64,000 bases of DNA from Ancylobacter koreensis (GTDB lineage: Bacteria; Pseudomonadota; Alphaproteobacteria; Rhizobiales; Xanthobacteraceae). The stretch is taken from positions 124,001-188,000 of the forward strand of contig NZ_JALKCG010000008.1 of NCBI RefSeq assembly GCF_023016525.1. The letters are read 5' to 3'. Positions 1 to 9,440 of the stretch are shown here, in pieces. The notes beneath the pieces were generated by a model, which saw nothing but the letters and a program-made list of their open reading frames with translations, ran no database searches and had not been told where the DNA came from. Numbering within the stretch: position 1 is the stretch's first letter; each line of letters begins with the position of its first letter. A program made the position numbers and the translations under genes.

Positions 1-382
1 CCAGCAGCACGTCGAGCGGCCCGCGCTGGAAGGGCGAGAAGCGGGCGGCATCCGCGACATGGCGCCAATAGGCGTCGAGCGCGGCGCGCGCGCCCTCCGC
101 GCCGCCGGCGGCATAGCCGTCGGCCATCACCGCCGCGTTCATCGCTCCCGCCGAGGTGCCGGAGACGCCGTCGATGCGGAGCCATTCCTCCTCCAGCAGC
201 CGGTCGATCACCCCCCAGGTGAAGGCGCCGTGCGAGCCGCCCCCCTGCAAGGCGAGGTCGACCAGCACGGGCGCGCGGCCAGCGGGCGGCGCTTCGGCGC
301 CGGGACCAGCCGCAGGGGCGGGAGCGGGCGGGAGAGATTTCGCGGGAGAGGTTTTTGCGCGGGGCGTCGTCGCTCGGGCCAT
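1..382 (-). CDS. Patatin-like phospholipase, N-terminal part (runs off the window)
   Basis: Only the first 127 codons are in the window; the rest lies beyond base 1. After a proline/alanine-rich leader of about 40 residues, the protein shows the two hallmarks of the patatin fold: the glycine-rich oxyanion loop (LQGGGSHGAF) and the nucleophile elbow GTSAGAMNA, a G-x-S-x-G motif. Patatin-family enzymes are lipid acyl hydrolases with a Ser-Asp dyad; the Asp would lie in the missing part. The ATG at 382 is the only start I could place in this frame. No operon link to the downstream genes can be inferred. The family call is firm and the substrate is unknown. Confidence 0.85.
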   Translation of the reverse strand, partial: MARATTPRAKTSPAKSLPPAPAPAAGPGAEAPPAGRAPVLVDLALQGGGSHGAFTWGVIDRLLEEEWLRIDGVSGTSAGAMNAAVMADGYAAGGAEGARAALDAYWRHVADAARFSPFQRGPLDVLL

Positions 383-574
383 GGGGCACGCCTGTGCAGG
401 AGGAACGGCGTACCCTATTCCGCTCCATGCTGCACCACAACATGAAAGCGGCGGCCCGGATTCCCCGCGAAAGACGGAATCGTCAGCCGGCGAAATTACT
501 TAAGGAAATTCCGGCTTTTCATCACCCCGTCTCCACGCGACGGTATGCTGCATTGCAGCATCGCACGGGCACTG

Positions 575-787
575 TCAGGCGGCGGCGTCGAACTCCTCGA
601 CATCCACCACGACCGCCCGCCCCGCATCCTCCATCTCGACCTGCCAGTCGACATTGAGCGCCGCCGCGTGCTGGACGCGGTCCCGCGCGATGCGCTCCGC
701 CTCGCCGAGATCGGTGGCCTCCACGGTGACGTGGCCGACCTCACGCATGGTGACGGTGCGCTCAAGGGTGATGGTAAACTGGCTCAT
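575..787 (-). CDS. Small conserved hypothetical protein (70 aa)
   Basis: A 70-residue acidic protein starting MSQFTITLERTVTM. It reads like a small beta-alpha-beta fold: a strand, a central helix rich in E and A (around residues 25-40), then an acidic C-terminal strand. The alternating pattern resembles short DpnD/PcfM-like proteins, but I do not assign it to that family. The start is supported by a GGAGG box 8 nt upstream of the ATG. It stands alone between the patatin gene and opgH. The 192-nt gap to the patatin gene shows nothing recognisable. No function is proposed. Confidence 0.6.
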   Translation of the reverse strand: MSQFTITLERTVTMREVGHVTVEATDLGEAERIARDRVQHAAALNVDWQVEMEDAGRAVVVDVEEFDAAA

Positions 788-880
788 GGCGAGACCTCCG
801 GCGACGGCCCTTGCTACGCCGCGATACGCCCGCGCTCTTTCGCAAAGGCGCGGCGCTTTCCGGCCCGCACGGCGGGACGC

Positions 881-3061
881 TTAGGTCGCGACCGTTTCAC
901 CGTCGCGAAGCCGCAGCAGCCGGTCGAGCGCCTCGGCATCGCCGAGCGCCGCCGCCGTCTCGCGCGGGGTCAGCGCGGCGAGGGCCTCGTCGAGACAGCC
1001 GGCGTCATCGAGCTTGGCGCGCGCGACGAGGCGTTCGGGCGCGTGGTCGCCCGCAAGGCGCCGGCCGCCATGGGGGAGCATCGCCAGATGGGCCGCAAGC
1101 AGTTCCGGGCGTTTTAACAGCGCATGGACGGCATCGCCCGGGAGCGTAGCGGCTTCGAGTTGATCCGCGATCTCGTTGGCCCGGCGCAGCACCGGCGGGG
1201 GCTCGCGCTCCTCGGGCGTGGCGAGCAGCCCCCAGCGGGCAAAGCGTGCGCCCGCCGCGCTCCGGGCGGTCCAGGCGACGAGCGGAGCGGCAATCGCCAG
1301 CCCGAGGACGACGGGGCTCATCCAGAGGAACAGCGGCAGCGAGATCGCCAGCGCCGCGCCGCCCATTGCGAGGCCGAACAGCGTGTGCGGCGCGAAATGC
1401 CTGAGCGTCGCGCGCAGCGGCACGCTGCCGTCGCCCCGGCGCTGCGGCGACCAGCCGCCGTCCCGGCCGGCGAGAATGCCGACCACCGCTGCCGACTGCG
1501 TGACCATCATCACTGGCGCCGCGAGGCCGGAGATCAGCGTCTCCACCAGGATGCCGGCAAAGGCCCGCAGGGCCCCGCCGAAGCCCCGGCGCGCCGACGC
1601 CTCGCGCATGGTCATCGCATAGGCCATCAGCTTGGGCAGCAGCAGGATCGTCATTGTGCCGACGAACACCCGCGCGGCGCGCGCGGGGTCCTGCGCCGGC
1701 CAGGCGGGAAACAGCGAGAATTGCGAGGGGAAGTAGTCCGGCGGCACGAAACGCGCCTGAAGGGCGATGAGCAGGCCCGCCAGCAGCATGGCGAGCCACA
1801 GCGGCGCGGTGATGTAGGAGCCGATACCGGTGAGCAGATGCAGGCGGCTAAGCGGATGCAGCCCCCGCGCCGGCAGCACGGCGGTGTGCTGGAGGTTGCC
1901 CTGGCACCAGCGCCGGTCGCGTATGGCGAGATCGGTGAGCGAGGGCGGCCCCTCCTCGTAGCTGCCGGCGAGCGCCGGAACCATGTGCACCGCCCAGCCG
2001 CCCCGCCGTATCAGCGCCGCCTCCACGAAGTCATGGCTGAGGATGTGGCCGCCGAACGGCTTGCGACCCTTGAGATGCGGCAGCCCCGCGCATTCCGCAA
2101 AGGCGCGGGTGCGGATGATGGCGTTGTGGCCCCAGTAATTGCTGTCCGGCCCGTGCCACCAGGCGAGGCCGCGCGCGATCAGCGGCCCGTAGAGGCGACC
2201 GGCGAACTGCTGCGCGCGGGCGAAGAGGCTGCGCCCGCCGACAATGACCGGCAGCGTCTGGATGAGCCCGACCTGCCCATTCGCCTCCATGGCGGCGGCA
2301 AGGCGGACGATGCACTCCCCGCTCATCAGGCTGTCGGCGTCGAGCACCAGCATGGATTCGTAGCGGCCGCCGAAACGCGTCACCCATTCCGCGATGTTGC
2401 CGGCCTTGCGGTCGGTATTGCGTGGGCGGCGGCGATAGAAGAGGCGCCCGCCGCCGGTGCGCTCGCGCAGCGCGAGAAAGGCGGCCTCTTCGGCGATCCA
2501 GATATCGGCATCCGTGGTGTCGCTGAGGATGAAGACGTCGAACGCTTCGGCCGCGCCGGTCGCCTCAAGGGATTCGTAGATCGCCTGCAGGCCGGCGAAG
2601 ACGCGGGTGGGGGCCTCGTTATAGGTCGGCATCAGCAATGCCGTGCGGGTGCGCAAAACCGGCAGCGGCGCCTGCGGATCGATGCCGAGCCCGACGGCCG
2701 GCGCCATCATGGCGATCACCCCGCCGACGGCATTGGTGAAGGAAAAGCCGATCCAGGCGAACAGCAGGACGAAAAGGGCCAGCACCACGCCTTCCAGCGC
2801 CGTGAGGCCGCCGACATCGAGCACCCGGTACATCTCGTGCGCCCCGATGACGGTGAGCGCCCCCGCACCGCCGATGACGAAGGCCCGGCGCAGCAGCAGG
2901 CCCGCCGAAGCCGGCAGCCGGCGCGCCGGCGGTACGTCGCGCAGCGACTGCACCGGCATGTCGAGCGGTGCTTCCTCCGGCAGAGCGGGCGCGAAGCCGG
3001 TACTGCCCCCCGCGAGCCGGGCGGCCTCGGGATACGCGGGTGCCGCCGTCACGGCGTCCAT
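881..3061 (-). CDS. opgH: Glucans biosynthesis glucosyltransferase H
   Basis: A 726-residue inner-membrane family 2 glycosyltransferase that builds the beta-1,2-glucan backbone of osmoregulated periplasmic glucans from UDP-glucose. The sequence shows two membrane segments near residues 58-125 and then the cytosolic GT2 domain. Its D-A-D metal site is at 241-243, the catalytic-loop SHDFVEA at 342-348, and the (Q/R)xxRW motif RDRRW at 381-385. Several further membrane helices follow (about 400-570), then a soluble tail. The frame stays open far upstream, but the true start is the ATG at 3061, which overlaps the end of opgG by 13 nt, as expected for a coupled opgG-opgH operon. Confidence 0.95.
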   Translation of the reverse strand: MDAVTAAPAYPEAARLAGGSTGFAPALPEEAPLDMPVQSLRDVPPARRLPASAGLLLRRAFVIGGAGALTVIGAHEMYRVLDVGGLTALEGVVLALFVLLFAWIGFSFTNAVGGVIAMMAPAVGLGIDPQAPLPVLRTRTALLMPTYNEAPTRVFAGLQAIYESLEATGAAEAFDVFILSDTTDADIWIAEEAAFLALRERTGGGRLFYRRRPRNTDRKAGNIAEWVTRFGGRYESMLVLDADSLMSGECIVRLAAAMEANGQVGLIQTLPVIVGGRSLFARAQQFAGRLYGPLIARGLAWWHGPDSNYWGHNAIIRTRAFAECAGLPHLKGRKPFGGHILSHDFVEAALIRRGGWAVHMVPALAGSYEEGPPSLTDLAIRDRRWCQGNLQHTAVLPARGLHPLSRLHLLTGIGSYITAPLWLAMLLAGLLIALQARFVPPDYFPSQFSLFPAWPAQDPARAARVFVGTMTILLLPKLMAYAMTMREASARRGFGGALRAFAGILVETLISGLAAPVMMVTQSAAVVGILAGRDGGWSPQRRGDGSVPLRATLRHFAPHTLFGLAMGGAALAISLPLFLWMSPVVLGLAIAAPLVAWTARSAAGARFARWGLLATPEEREPPPVLRRANEIADQLEAATLPGDAVHALLKRPELLAAHLAMLPHGGRRLAGDHAPERLVARAKLDDAGCLDEALAALTPRETAAALGDAEALDRLLRLRDGETVAT

Positions 3062-4593
3062 CGGTAGATCCAGGTCTCGCTCAGGCGCTCCTCGCCCTGC
3101 GCGATCTGCGCCCGCAACTCCGCCAGCTCGGCGCCGCGCGGCTCGAAGGCGAAGGAAAGACGCAGGCCACCGATCTCCGGATTGGACTGGAGCACCACAT
3201 TCGACACCGCGCCGGCACTGGCCGAAACGGTCGGGGAAACGGCGTCCAGTGCGAGGCCCTTCAGCCGCTCGCCGACGAGGTCGAGCACGAACAGCCGGTG
3301 ATCGGTGCTGCCGCCGGCGCGCGTGGCGGCGAACCGTCCGAGCGGGGAAACGTCCGGCGTGTCCCAGGTCCAGTGCAAGCGGTAGGTGTGGAAATACTCC
3401 CCACCCTTGCGCAGCACCTCCTTCGGCCGCCAGAAGGCGACGATGTTGTCGTGCACCTCCTCCTTGGTCGGGATTTCGACAAGGTGGACCGCCCCCTCGC
3501 CCCAGTCGCCGATCGGCTCGACCCAGACGCTCGGCCGTCTCTCGTAACGGGCCTCCAGATCCTGATAGTCGAAGAAGGAGCGCTGGCGCTGCATGAGCCC
3601 GAAGCCGCGCATATTGGTGTCGGAGAACGAGCTGATCTGCAGGCGGTTCGGGTTGACGAGGGGGCGCCAGACGCGCTCGCCATTGCCGTTGATGAGGGCA
3701 AGCCCCTGCGCGTCGCACACCGCCGGGCGGAAATCGTCGATCCCGTCGCGGTCGTTCGGGGCGAACAGGAACATGCTGGTCAGCGAGGCGAGGCCCGCCT
3801 GGTCCATGTCGGTGCGCGGGTAGAGCGCCATCTCCACCGTGAACACGGTCGAGTCGCCCGGACGGATGGTGAAGCGGTGCGCGGCGGCGGCGCTCGGGCT
3901 GTCGAGCAGGGCATGCACGACGATGGAATTCACCCCCGGACGTGGCCGCTCGATCCAGAAGGCGCGGAAGACCGGGAACTCTTCGCCGCCGGGATCGCCG
4001 GTCTTCACCGACAGCCCGCGCGCCGAGGAGCCATAGACATGCCCCTTGCCGATCGCGCGGAAGTAGCTCGCGCCCTGAAAGACGGCGAACTCGTCGAAAT
4101 AATCCGGGCGGTTGATCGGGCCGTGCAGCCGGAAGCCGGAAAAGCCGAGATCGAGCTTCGGATCGGGCCGCGCGACGCCATGGTCGAAGCGGAACAGGTC
4201 GGCGTTGTAGGGGATCGCCTGCGCTTTGCCTTCCGCTACGACGAACAGGTCCACGCGGTCGCGGAACAGGAAGCCCCGGTGCATGAGCTGCGCCTCGAAG
4301 GGCAGGCCCTGCCCCCGCCAGAGCGCGCGGTCGGTGTTGAAGCGGATATTGCGGTAGTCGTCGTAGCTGAGCTGATCGAGCGACTTGGGCAGGCTCTGGT
4401 CGCGCTTCGCGAAGGGCTTGGCGGCGAGGTCGCGCGCCATCTTGCGCACCGTCGCCGGATCGAACGGCAGGGCTTCGCCAGACGCCTCGCCCTGGGCCTC
4501 GGCGACGTCGAAGAAGCGTGAGGACAGCGGAAAACCCGCCGCCAGCAGCGGCGGCAGCAGGGCAGCACCAAGCAGCAGCTGTCGTCGATGCAT
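3049..4593 (-). CDS. opgG: Periplasmic glucan biosynthesis protein OpgG (OpgG/OpgD family)
   Basis: A 514-residue periplasmic protein of the MdoG family, which shapes or branches the nascent osmoregulated glucan as OpgH extrudes it. The N-terminus MHRRQLLLGAALL is a signal sequence with a twin-arginine-like start, more like E. coli OpgD than OpgG. The overall length and the coupling to opgH fit OpgG. Family sequences such as LSYDDYRNIRFNTDRALW (around residue 75) and the C-terminal Ig-like part are present. It is the first gene of the opgGH pair, and its promoter should lie in the 152-nt gap 4594-4745. The family is certain; the exact OpgG or OpgD role is less so. Confidence 0.92.
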   Translation of the reverse strand: MHRRQLLLGAALLPPLLAAGFPLSSRFFDVAEAQGEASGEALPFDPATVRKMARDLAAKPFAKRDQSLPKSLDQLSYDDYRNIRFNTDRALWRGQGLPFEAQLMHRGFLFRDRVDLFVVAEGKAQAIPYNADLFRFDHGVARPDPKLDLGFSGFRLHGPINRPDYFDEFAVFQGASYFRAIGKGHVYGSSARGLSVKTGDPGGEEFPVFRAFWIERPRPGVNSIVVHALLDSPSAAAAHRFTIRPGDSTVFTVEMALYPRTDMDQAGLASLTSMFLFAPNDRDGIDDFRPAVCDAQGLALINGNGERVWRPLVNPNRLQISSFSDTNMRGFGLMQRQRSFFDYQDLEARYERRPSVWVEPIGDWGEGAVHLVEIPTKEEVHDNIVAFWRPKEVLRKGGEYFHTYRLHWTWDTPDVSPLGRFAATRAGGSTDHRLFVLDLVGERLKGLALDAVSPTVSASAGAVSNVVLQSNPEIGGLRLSFAFEPRGAELAELRAQIAQGEERLSETWIYRWTP

Positions 4594-4745
4594 CCGGGCT
4601 CCATCCTGTGCGGTTCGCGGGGCGTCTGGCGCCGCAGGATAAAGCCGGCAGGAAGGGCAGAAGTTCCGCCTCGCGCGTCAATCTTTCGCAACGCAGCAAT
4701 ACCGCCGCCGCGCCGCCGGGACCGAAACCGTACGGGTCCGGTGGC

Positions 4746-5591
4746 CTATGTCACGGACACCGCCGAACGCTGGGCATTGCCGGAGCGCTGCAGCCGGTGC
4801 TCGAAGCGGAAGCGGTCGGCGCGGTAATAGGCGCGCGAGCATTCGACGGCGGCGCCCGATTCCAGATAGGTGATGCGCTCGACGAGGATGAGCGGATGGC
4901 CGACCGGCACGCTCAGCATGGAGGAGCGGAAGTCGTCAGCGAGGATGAACTCGATGATCTCGTCGGCGCTGACGATGCTCATGCCGAAGTCGCGTTCGAG
5001 CACGGCATACATCGGAACGGACAGGTTGAGGCGCAACAGGTTCGGGGCGAGCGCCGAGGCGATGAAGGTGGTGCGGAAAGCCACCGGCGGCGCGGCGGGA
5101 AGCGCCAGCACCTTGCGTATCTTGAAGACGTCGCTCCCCGCCGCGATGCCGAGCTTGTGGGCGAGCCAGTCCGGCGCGGGCGCCGTCTCAGCGCTGAAGA
5201 GCTGCACATGTTCGGCCGGCTCGGCGTCGAAGCCGCTGTTGAGGAAATGGTCGGCATCGCCCAGATGTTGCGCCAGCCGCGCCGCCAGCACGAAGGTACC
5301 CCGCCCCTGCTGGCGCTTCAGCAGCCCCTCGTCGACCAGCGAGGTGACGGCCTGCCTGACGGTGATGCGCGACAGCCCGTAGTGGCGGCACAGGTCCGGC
5401 TCGGTGGGGATGCGGTCGCCGGGCTTGAGCTCGAAGGTCACGAGGTCGCGCAGCGCGTGCTTGAGCTGCAGCCACAGGGGCGAGCCAACCGCAGCGCGAA
5501 GCGGGGGAAGAACGAGTTCCTTGTCTGGGCCCATATCGTTCGAACGCTTCACGGCCTCCCGGAAGAGTGCGGGGAGAAGGCCTCCCGGCAT
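4746..5591 (-). CDS. GntR-family (HutC/UTRA) transcriptional regulator
   Basis: A 281-residue regulator. The N-terminal winged helix-turn-helix (about residues 35-100) carries the GntR signature TVRQAV and the wing GRGTFV. It is followed by a UTRA effector domain (about 115-270) with the typical end ECSRAYYRADR. UTRA domains bind small metabolites and release the repressor from DNA. The gene is the last of TTT operon 1 and is the obvious candidate regulator. An operator-like box lies 62-76 nt upstream of the ATG at 5591. An alternative start is the ATG at 5534, which would remove 19 residues. The ligand is unknown; the substrate of TTT system 1 is the natural guess. Confidence 0.9.
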   Translation of the reverse strand: MPGGLLPALFREAVKRSNDMGPDKELVLPPLRAAVGSPLWLQLKHALRDLVTFELKPGDRIPTEPDLCRHYGLSRITVRQAVTSLVDEGLLKRQQGRGTFVLAARLAQHLGDADHFLNSGFDAEPAEHVQLFSAETAPAPDWLAHKLGIAAGSDVFKIRKVLALPAAPPVAFRTTFIASALAPNLLRLNLSVPMYAVLERDFGMSIVSADEIIEFILADDFRSSMLSVPVGHPLILVERITYLESGAAVECSRAYYRADRFRFEHRLQRSGNAQRSAVSVT

Positions 5592-5652
5592 GCGGCAGAC
5601 CTTCGGAATGTCGGCTCTACTGACGACAGGCGGCAGGCAACATCAACCGGGC

Positions 5653-5667
5653 AGAACGTCTTAGAAG
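5653..5667. promoter_or_regulatory. Candidate operator, degenerate copy of the TTT-operon-1 box
   Basis: The sequence AGAACGTCTTAGAAG matches 12 of the first 14 bases of the box seen before tctC and the aldehyde dehydrogenase gene (ATAACGTCTTATAA). It lies 62-76 nt upstream of the GntR regulator gene, where an autoregulatory site would be expected. The match is visible in the sequence; binding by the neighbouring GntR protein is inference. Confidence 0.4.
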
Positions 5668-5691
5668 GACCTGTCCACGCCAAACTGGCCC

Positions 5692-6786
5692 TCACGCCAC
5701 CGCCGCCGGGAGGGAAAGCGGCGCGATGGCAAGCTCCCGCGCCACGCCGTCCAGCCGGGCGAGCAGCGGCGCGGGGACCGGCACGCCGGCTCCGCTGCGC
5801 TCGCGATAACGGCGCACACGGTCGGCGCCCGGCAGGCGGATGGCCTCGACCCCCGGCAGGCGGGCGGTGTCGCGCAGGCTGCGGAGCTGGGCGTCGACGG
5901 CGGCCCTGAAGGCGGGGAGCGGCAGGAAGCGGGCAACATCCAGCGCCATGATGAAATGGCCGGTGTTGGTCTCGGTCGAGGAATCGGCGTTGAAGTCGAC
6001 CACCTCGCGCCCGAAGGCGGCACCGTTGAGCGTGCCGGCCAGAAGCCCCAGCACGAGGGCAAGGCCGCTGCCCTTGTAGCCGCCGATCGGCTCCAGCACG
6101 CCCTCGTCGCTGCGCGCGGGATCGGTGAGCGGAAGCCCCGTCGCCCGCTCGATCATCCAGCCCTCCGGCAGTTGGCGACCGTTGAGGGCGTAGGACTTTA
6201 TGGTACCGTAGGAGACCGCCGTCGTGGCGATGTCGAGCACCACCGGCGGCTCCTCCCCGGCGGGGATGGCGATGGCCAGCGGGTTGGTGCCGAGCAGCGG
6301 CTCGGAGCCGCCCCACACCGCCATGTGGTTGGCGCTCGCCACCGCGCTGTACATGCCGATCATGCCGTGGGCGAGCGGGATGGAGGCATAGAGCGAGGCC
6401 GGGCCGGCATGGTTGGAGCGGCGCACGCCGACCCAGCCGATGCCCGCCTCGCGGGCGAGTTCCACCGCCATCGTCGCCGCCCGGTGCATCACCAGATGGC
6501 CCATCCCATTGTCGCCGTCGACCCGCGCCGTACCGGGCCCGGTCCGCTCGACGACGATGTTCGGGCGGGTCGTCACCGCCCCGCCGCGCAGCCGGCGCAC
6601 ATATTGCGGGATGCGGAAGATGCCGTGCGCATCCGCGCCGTTGAGGTCGGATTCGACGATCAGGTCGGCGACCTGCGCGGCGTCGGCCTGCGGCAGGCCG
6701 CAGGCGCGCATCGCCTCGGTGGCGAACCGCGTGAGGGTATCGGCCGAAAAGCGCCGCGCCTCGGTGCCCGCACCCTTGTCGGCCAT
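5692..6786 (-). CDS. Ldh-family NAD(P)-dependent 2-hydroxyacid dehydrogenase (malate/L-sulfolactate/ureidoglycolate type)
   Basis: A 364-residue member of the type-2 malate/L-lactate dehydrogenase family, which oxidises 2-hydroxyacids without a Rossmann fold. Family blocks are GADAHGIFRIPQY (about 50-62), RSNHAGPASLY with the conserved histidine (about 122-132), SANHMAVWGG, GTNPLAIAIP and GGYKGSGLAL. It starts 18 nt after the amidohydrolase in the direction of transcription and precedes the GntR gene. A close paralogue sits in operon 2 (12997-14082). The likely role is oxidation of a hydroxyacid imported by the TTT system; the exact substrate cannot be read from the sequence. Confidence 0.9.
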   Translation of the reverse strand: MADKGAGTEARRFSADTLTRFATEAMRACGLPQADAAQVADLIVESDLNGADAHGIFRIPQYVRRLRGGAVTTRPNIVVERTGPGTARVDGDNGMGHLVMHRAATMAVELAREAGIGWVGVRRSNHAGPASLYASIPLAHGMIGMYSAVASANHMAVWGGSEPLLGTNPLAIAIPAGEEPPVVLDIATTAVSYGTIKSYALNGRQLPEGWMIERATGLPLTDPARSDEGVLEPIGGYKGSGLALVLGLLAGTLNGAAFGREVVDFNADSSTETNTGHFIMALDVARFLPLPAFRAAVDAQLRSLRDTARLPGVEAIRLPGADRVRRYRERSGAGVPVPAPLLARLDGVARELAIAPLSLPAAVA

Positions 6787-6803
6787 CTCGCGCCCCTCCC
6801 CGC

Positions 6804-7835
6804 TCAGGCCAGCGCCGCGACCGGCGATTTCGCCAGCAGCCGCTCGGCCGTGCCGCGCAGAAGGGCGCCCTTGGCCTCCTCGCCGATGGGGAGGCGCCGC
6901 ACCTGCCGCACACCTTCCAGCGTGCCCATGTCGAACGGGTAGTCGCTGCCGAGCATCACGCGCGCCGGCCCGGCCTGATCGACCAGGAACTGAAGATTGG
7001 CTTCGTCGTGCAGGATGGTGTCGTAGAGCAGCCGGCCGAGGCCGGCGTCGAGACCGCCCGTCGCCCGGCCGCGATCCTGCGGGCGCACGTTCCAGCCATG
7101 GCGGAAGCGGCCCGACTGGTAGGGAAGGAAGCCGCCGCCATGCGACAGACAGACCTTGAGCGCGGGATAGCGGTCGAGCACGCCGCTGTAGAGCAGGCAG
7201 CCGGCGGCGATGGTCGTCTCCAGCGGATTGCCGATGACGTTCTTGAGATAATAGGAGGTCATCCGGTCGCCGCCGGCGATCTTATGCGGGTGCACCAGGA
7301 TGAAGGCGCCAAGCGCGGCGGCAGCCTCCCAGAACGGCTCCAGCCCCGGGCTGTCGAGATTGGCGCCGTGGATGTTGGTGCCGACGATGACGCCGCGCAC
7401 GCAGTCCTGCCGCATGATGCGCTCCAGTTCGGCGACAGCGGCGGCGGGATCCTGCAGCGGCACCGTGCCGAGGACGAGGAAGCGGTCGGGATGCGCGCGG
7501 GCCAGCGCCACCAGCTCGTCATTGACGATGGCCGAGGTGGCGGCGGTCACGGCGGCGGGCTCGTCATAGAGGAAGAAGTGCGGCGAGGGCGAGATGACCT
7601 GAAGGTCGATGCCCGCCAGCGCGAGATCGGCGAAGCGCAGGTCGAGATCCATGGCCGAGCGCGGGAACGGGTTCTGCACCACGCCGCCGATCGCCAGGAT
7701 GAGCGAACGGTCGTCGATGTCGGTCAGCCGCAGGCCGATCGAAGGCGTCTCGCGGGCGAGAGCTCGGAAGGCGTCGGCCGTGATCGCATGGGCGTGCACG
7801 TCGATGACCGGGGGACTCACGGGGGACGCTGTCAT
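6804..7835 (-). CDS. Amidohydrolase-2 / ACMSD-type metal-dependent hydrolase or decarboxylase
   Basis: A 343-residue TIM-barrel amidohydrolase. The metal-binding HxH is in VIDVHAHAI (H14, H16). Further ligands are in LVHPHK, CLSHGGGF and GSDYPFDMG, the last giving the conserved aspartate. This pattern belongs to the aminocarboxymuconate-semialdehyde decarboxylase clade, whose members hydrolyse or decarboxylate ring-derived or lactone acids. The frame is open upstream, but the ATG at 7835 is the sensible start because the HxH then falls close to the N-terminus. It follows tctA in the same operon, suggesting that the imported compound is processed here. Substrate unknown. Confidence 0.85.
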   Translation of the reverse strand: MTASPVSPPVIDVHAHAITADAFRALARETPSIGLRLTDIDDRSLILAIGGVVQNPFPRSAMDLDLRFADLALAGIDLQVISPSPHFFLYDEPAAVTAATSAIVNDELVALARAHPDRFLVLGTVPLQDPAAAVAELERIMRQDCVRGVIVGTNIHGANLDSPGLEPFWEAAAALGAFILVHPHKIAGGDRMTSYYLKNVIGNPLETTIAAGCLLYSGVLDRYPALKVCLSHGGGFLPYQSGRFRHGWNVRPQDRGRATGGLDAGLGRLLYDTILHDEANLQFLVDQAGPARVMLGSDYPFDMGTLEGVRQVRRLPIGEEAKGALLRGTAERLLAKSPVAALA

Positions 7836-7906
7836 GGAAGACCTGTCTCGGTTGGATTCGGATCGGGAAGGCACGGGGCGGAAGGCGTCCGCTCCGTGCC
7901 GGGTGT

Positions 7907-9412
7907 TCATGCCCCGGCGATGCCGGGGCGGCGGCGGGCGAGAAGCATGCGGATCACCGGAAGCAGCAGCATGCCGACCACCGCGACCGTGAGGACGGCC
8001 GAGAGCGGGCGCTCGATGAAGATGCTCATGCTGCCCTGCGAGAGCATGAGCGACTGGCGCAGCGAGGTTTCCATCAGCGGCGCCAGCACCAGCGCCAGCA
8101 CGAGAGGCGGACGCGGCAGGTCGAGCTTGATCATGGCGTAGCCGATCATGCCGAAGACCAGCGTGGTGCCGACCGTGAACAGGCTGAGCGTCGCGCCATA
8201 GGCGCCGATCAGCGACAGCACGAGGATGCCCGGTGCCAGATAGGCGTAGCGGATGCGCAGCAGCGAGGCGAAGACCGGCGCCAGCGGCAGGTTGATGACC
8301 AGCAGCATCACATTGCCGATGAACATGCTCGCCATCAGGCCCCAGACGAGGTCGGGCTGTTCGTTCATCAGCATCGGGCCGGGACGGATGCCCAGCAGGA
8401 TGAGGCCGGCGAGCAGCACGGCGGTGGAGGCCGAGCCGGGAATGCCCAGCGCCAGCATCGGGACGAGCGCGCCGTGCACCGCCGAGTTGTTGGCCGATTC
8501 CGAGGCGGTCAGCCCGTCGAGGGCGCCGCGGCCGAAGCGTTCGGGGTTCTTGCTCCAGCGCTTCTCGATCACATAGGCGAGCAGCGAGGCCACCGTGGGC
8601 CCGGCGCCCGGCATCACGCCGGTGGCGAAGCCGATCAGCCCGCCGCGCAGAATCGCCATGCGGCAGGACAGCCACTCGGTCTTGGTCACCCACAGGTCGC
8701 GCAGCCGGGTCTTCATCGGCTCCATCTCCTCGCGGCTTTCGATGGAGACGAGCACCTCCGCGATGCCGAACAGGCCGATGGCGACGGGCAGGAAGTCGAT
8801 GCCCTCCAGCAGGTCGAGGCTGCCGAAGGTCAGGCGCGAGGTGCCCAGCAACGGATCGGTGCCGACCAGCGCGATGCCGAGGCCGAACACCGCCACCAGC
8901 AGCGCCTTCACGGCCGAGCTGGTGCCCATGCTGGCGGTGGCGATGATGCCGAAGGCGGCGATGAGGAAGTATTCCGGCGCGTTGAAGCTCAGCGCCATCG
9001 AGGAGAGCACCGGCGTCAGGAAGACCACCGCGATCACCGCGCCGATGCCGGCGAGGAAGGAGCCGATGGCCGCCATGCTGAGCGCCGCGCCGGCCCGGCC
9101 CTGCCGGGCGAGTTGGTGGCCGTCGACCGCCGTCATGACGCTGGCGGCCTCGCCCGGCACGTTGATGAGCACCGAGGTGAGCGTGCCGCCATACATGCCG
9201 CCATACATGATGCCGGCGAGCATGATGATCGCGCTGGTCGGCTCCAGGCCGAAGGTGATCGGCAGCAGCAGCGCCATGCCGGCCGCCGGCCCGATGCCGG
9301 GCAGCAGGCCGATGACCTGGCCGAGGAAGACGCCGACCAGCACGAAGAGCAGGTTGGTCGGGGTGGAGGCGATGCTGAAGCCGTGGGCCAGCAGGGAGAG
9401 CGTATCCATCAT
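7907..9412 (-). CDS. tctA: TTT transporter large membrane subunit TctA (system 1)
   Basis: A 501-residue polytopic inner-membrane protein of the TctA family, the transport subunit of tripartite tricarboxylate transporters. These are secondary, ion-driven importers that need a periplasmic receptor. It shows the glycine-rich family motif GLLPGIGPAAGMALLLP near residue 40 and a second copy-like block GVMPGAGPTVASLLAY near residue 260, reflecting the internal repeat of the fold. The later family block PGSASTAVLLAG is also visible. It starts 28 nt after tctB ends. It is one of four TctA proteins in this window. Confidence 0.94.
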   Translation of the reverse strand: MMDTLSLLAHGFSIASTPTNLLFVLVGVFLGQVIGLLPGIGPAAGMALLLPITFGLEPTSAIIMLAGIMYGGMYGGTLTSVLINVPGEAASVMTAVDGHQLARQGRAGAALSMAAIGSFLAGIGAVIAVVFLTPVLSSMALSFNAPEYFLIAAFGIIATASMGTSSAVKALLVAVFGLGIALVGTDPLLGTSRLTFGSLDLLEGIDFLPVAIGLFGIAEVLVSIESREEMEPMKTRLRDLWVTKTEWLSCRMAILRGGLIGFATGVMPGAGPTVASLLAYVIEKRWSKNPERFGRGALDGLTASESANNSAVHGALVPMLALGIPGSASTAVLLAGLILLGIRPGPMLMNEQPDLVWGLMASMFIGNVMLLVINLPLAPVFASLLRIRYAYLAPGILVLSLIGAYGATLSLFTVGTTLVFGMIGYAMIKLDLPRPPLVLALVLAPLMETSLRQSLMLSQGSMSIFIERPLSAVLTVAVVGMLLLPVIRMLLARRRPGIAGA

Positions 9413-9440
9413 GTGATCGTCCAGACTGCTCGAATTGACC

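Noticed and set aside
1124-3067. A 647-codon plus-strand open frame
   Set aside because: Antisense to opgH, with low-complexity charged composition and no recognisable domain.
881-4699. A 1272-codon open frame that would fuse an arginine-rich N-terminus to OpgH
   Set aside because: The upstream part is the opgG gene read in the wrong frame. Real OpgH begins at 3061, overlapping the opgG stop by 13 nt.
5549-6913. A 454-codon minus-strand frame overlapping the Ldh gene
   Set aside because: Same strand but out of frame with the Ldh gene, which has all family blocks; the alternative frame is arginine-rich nonsense.
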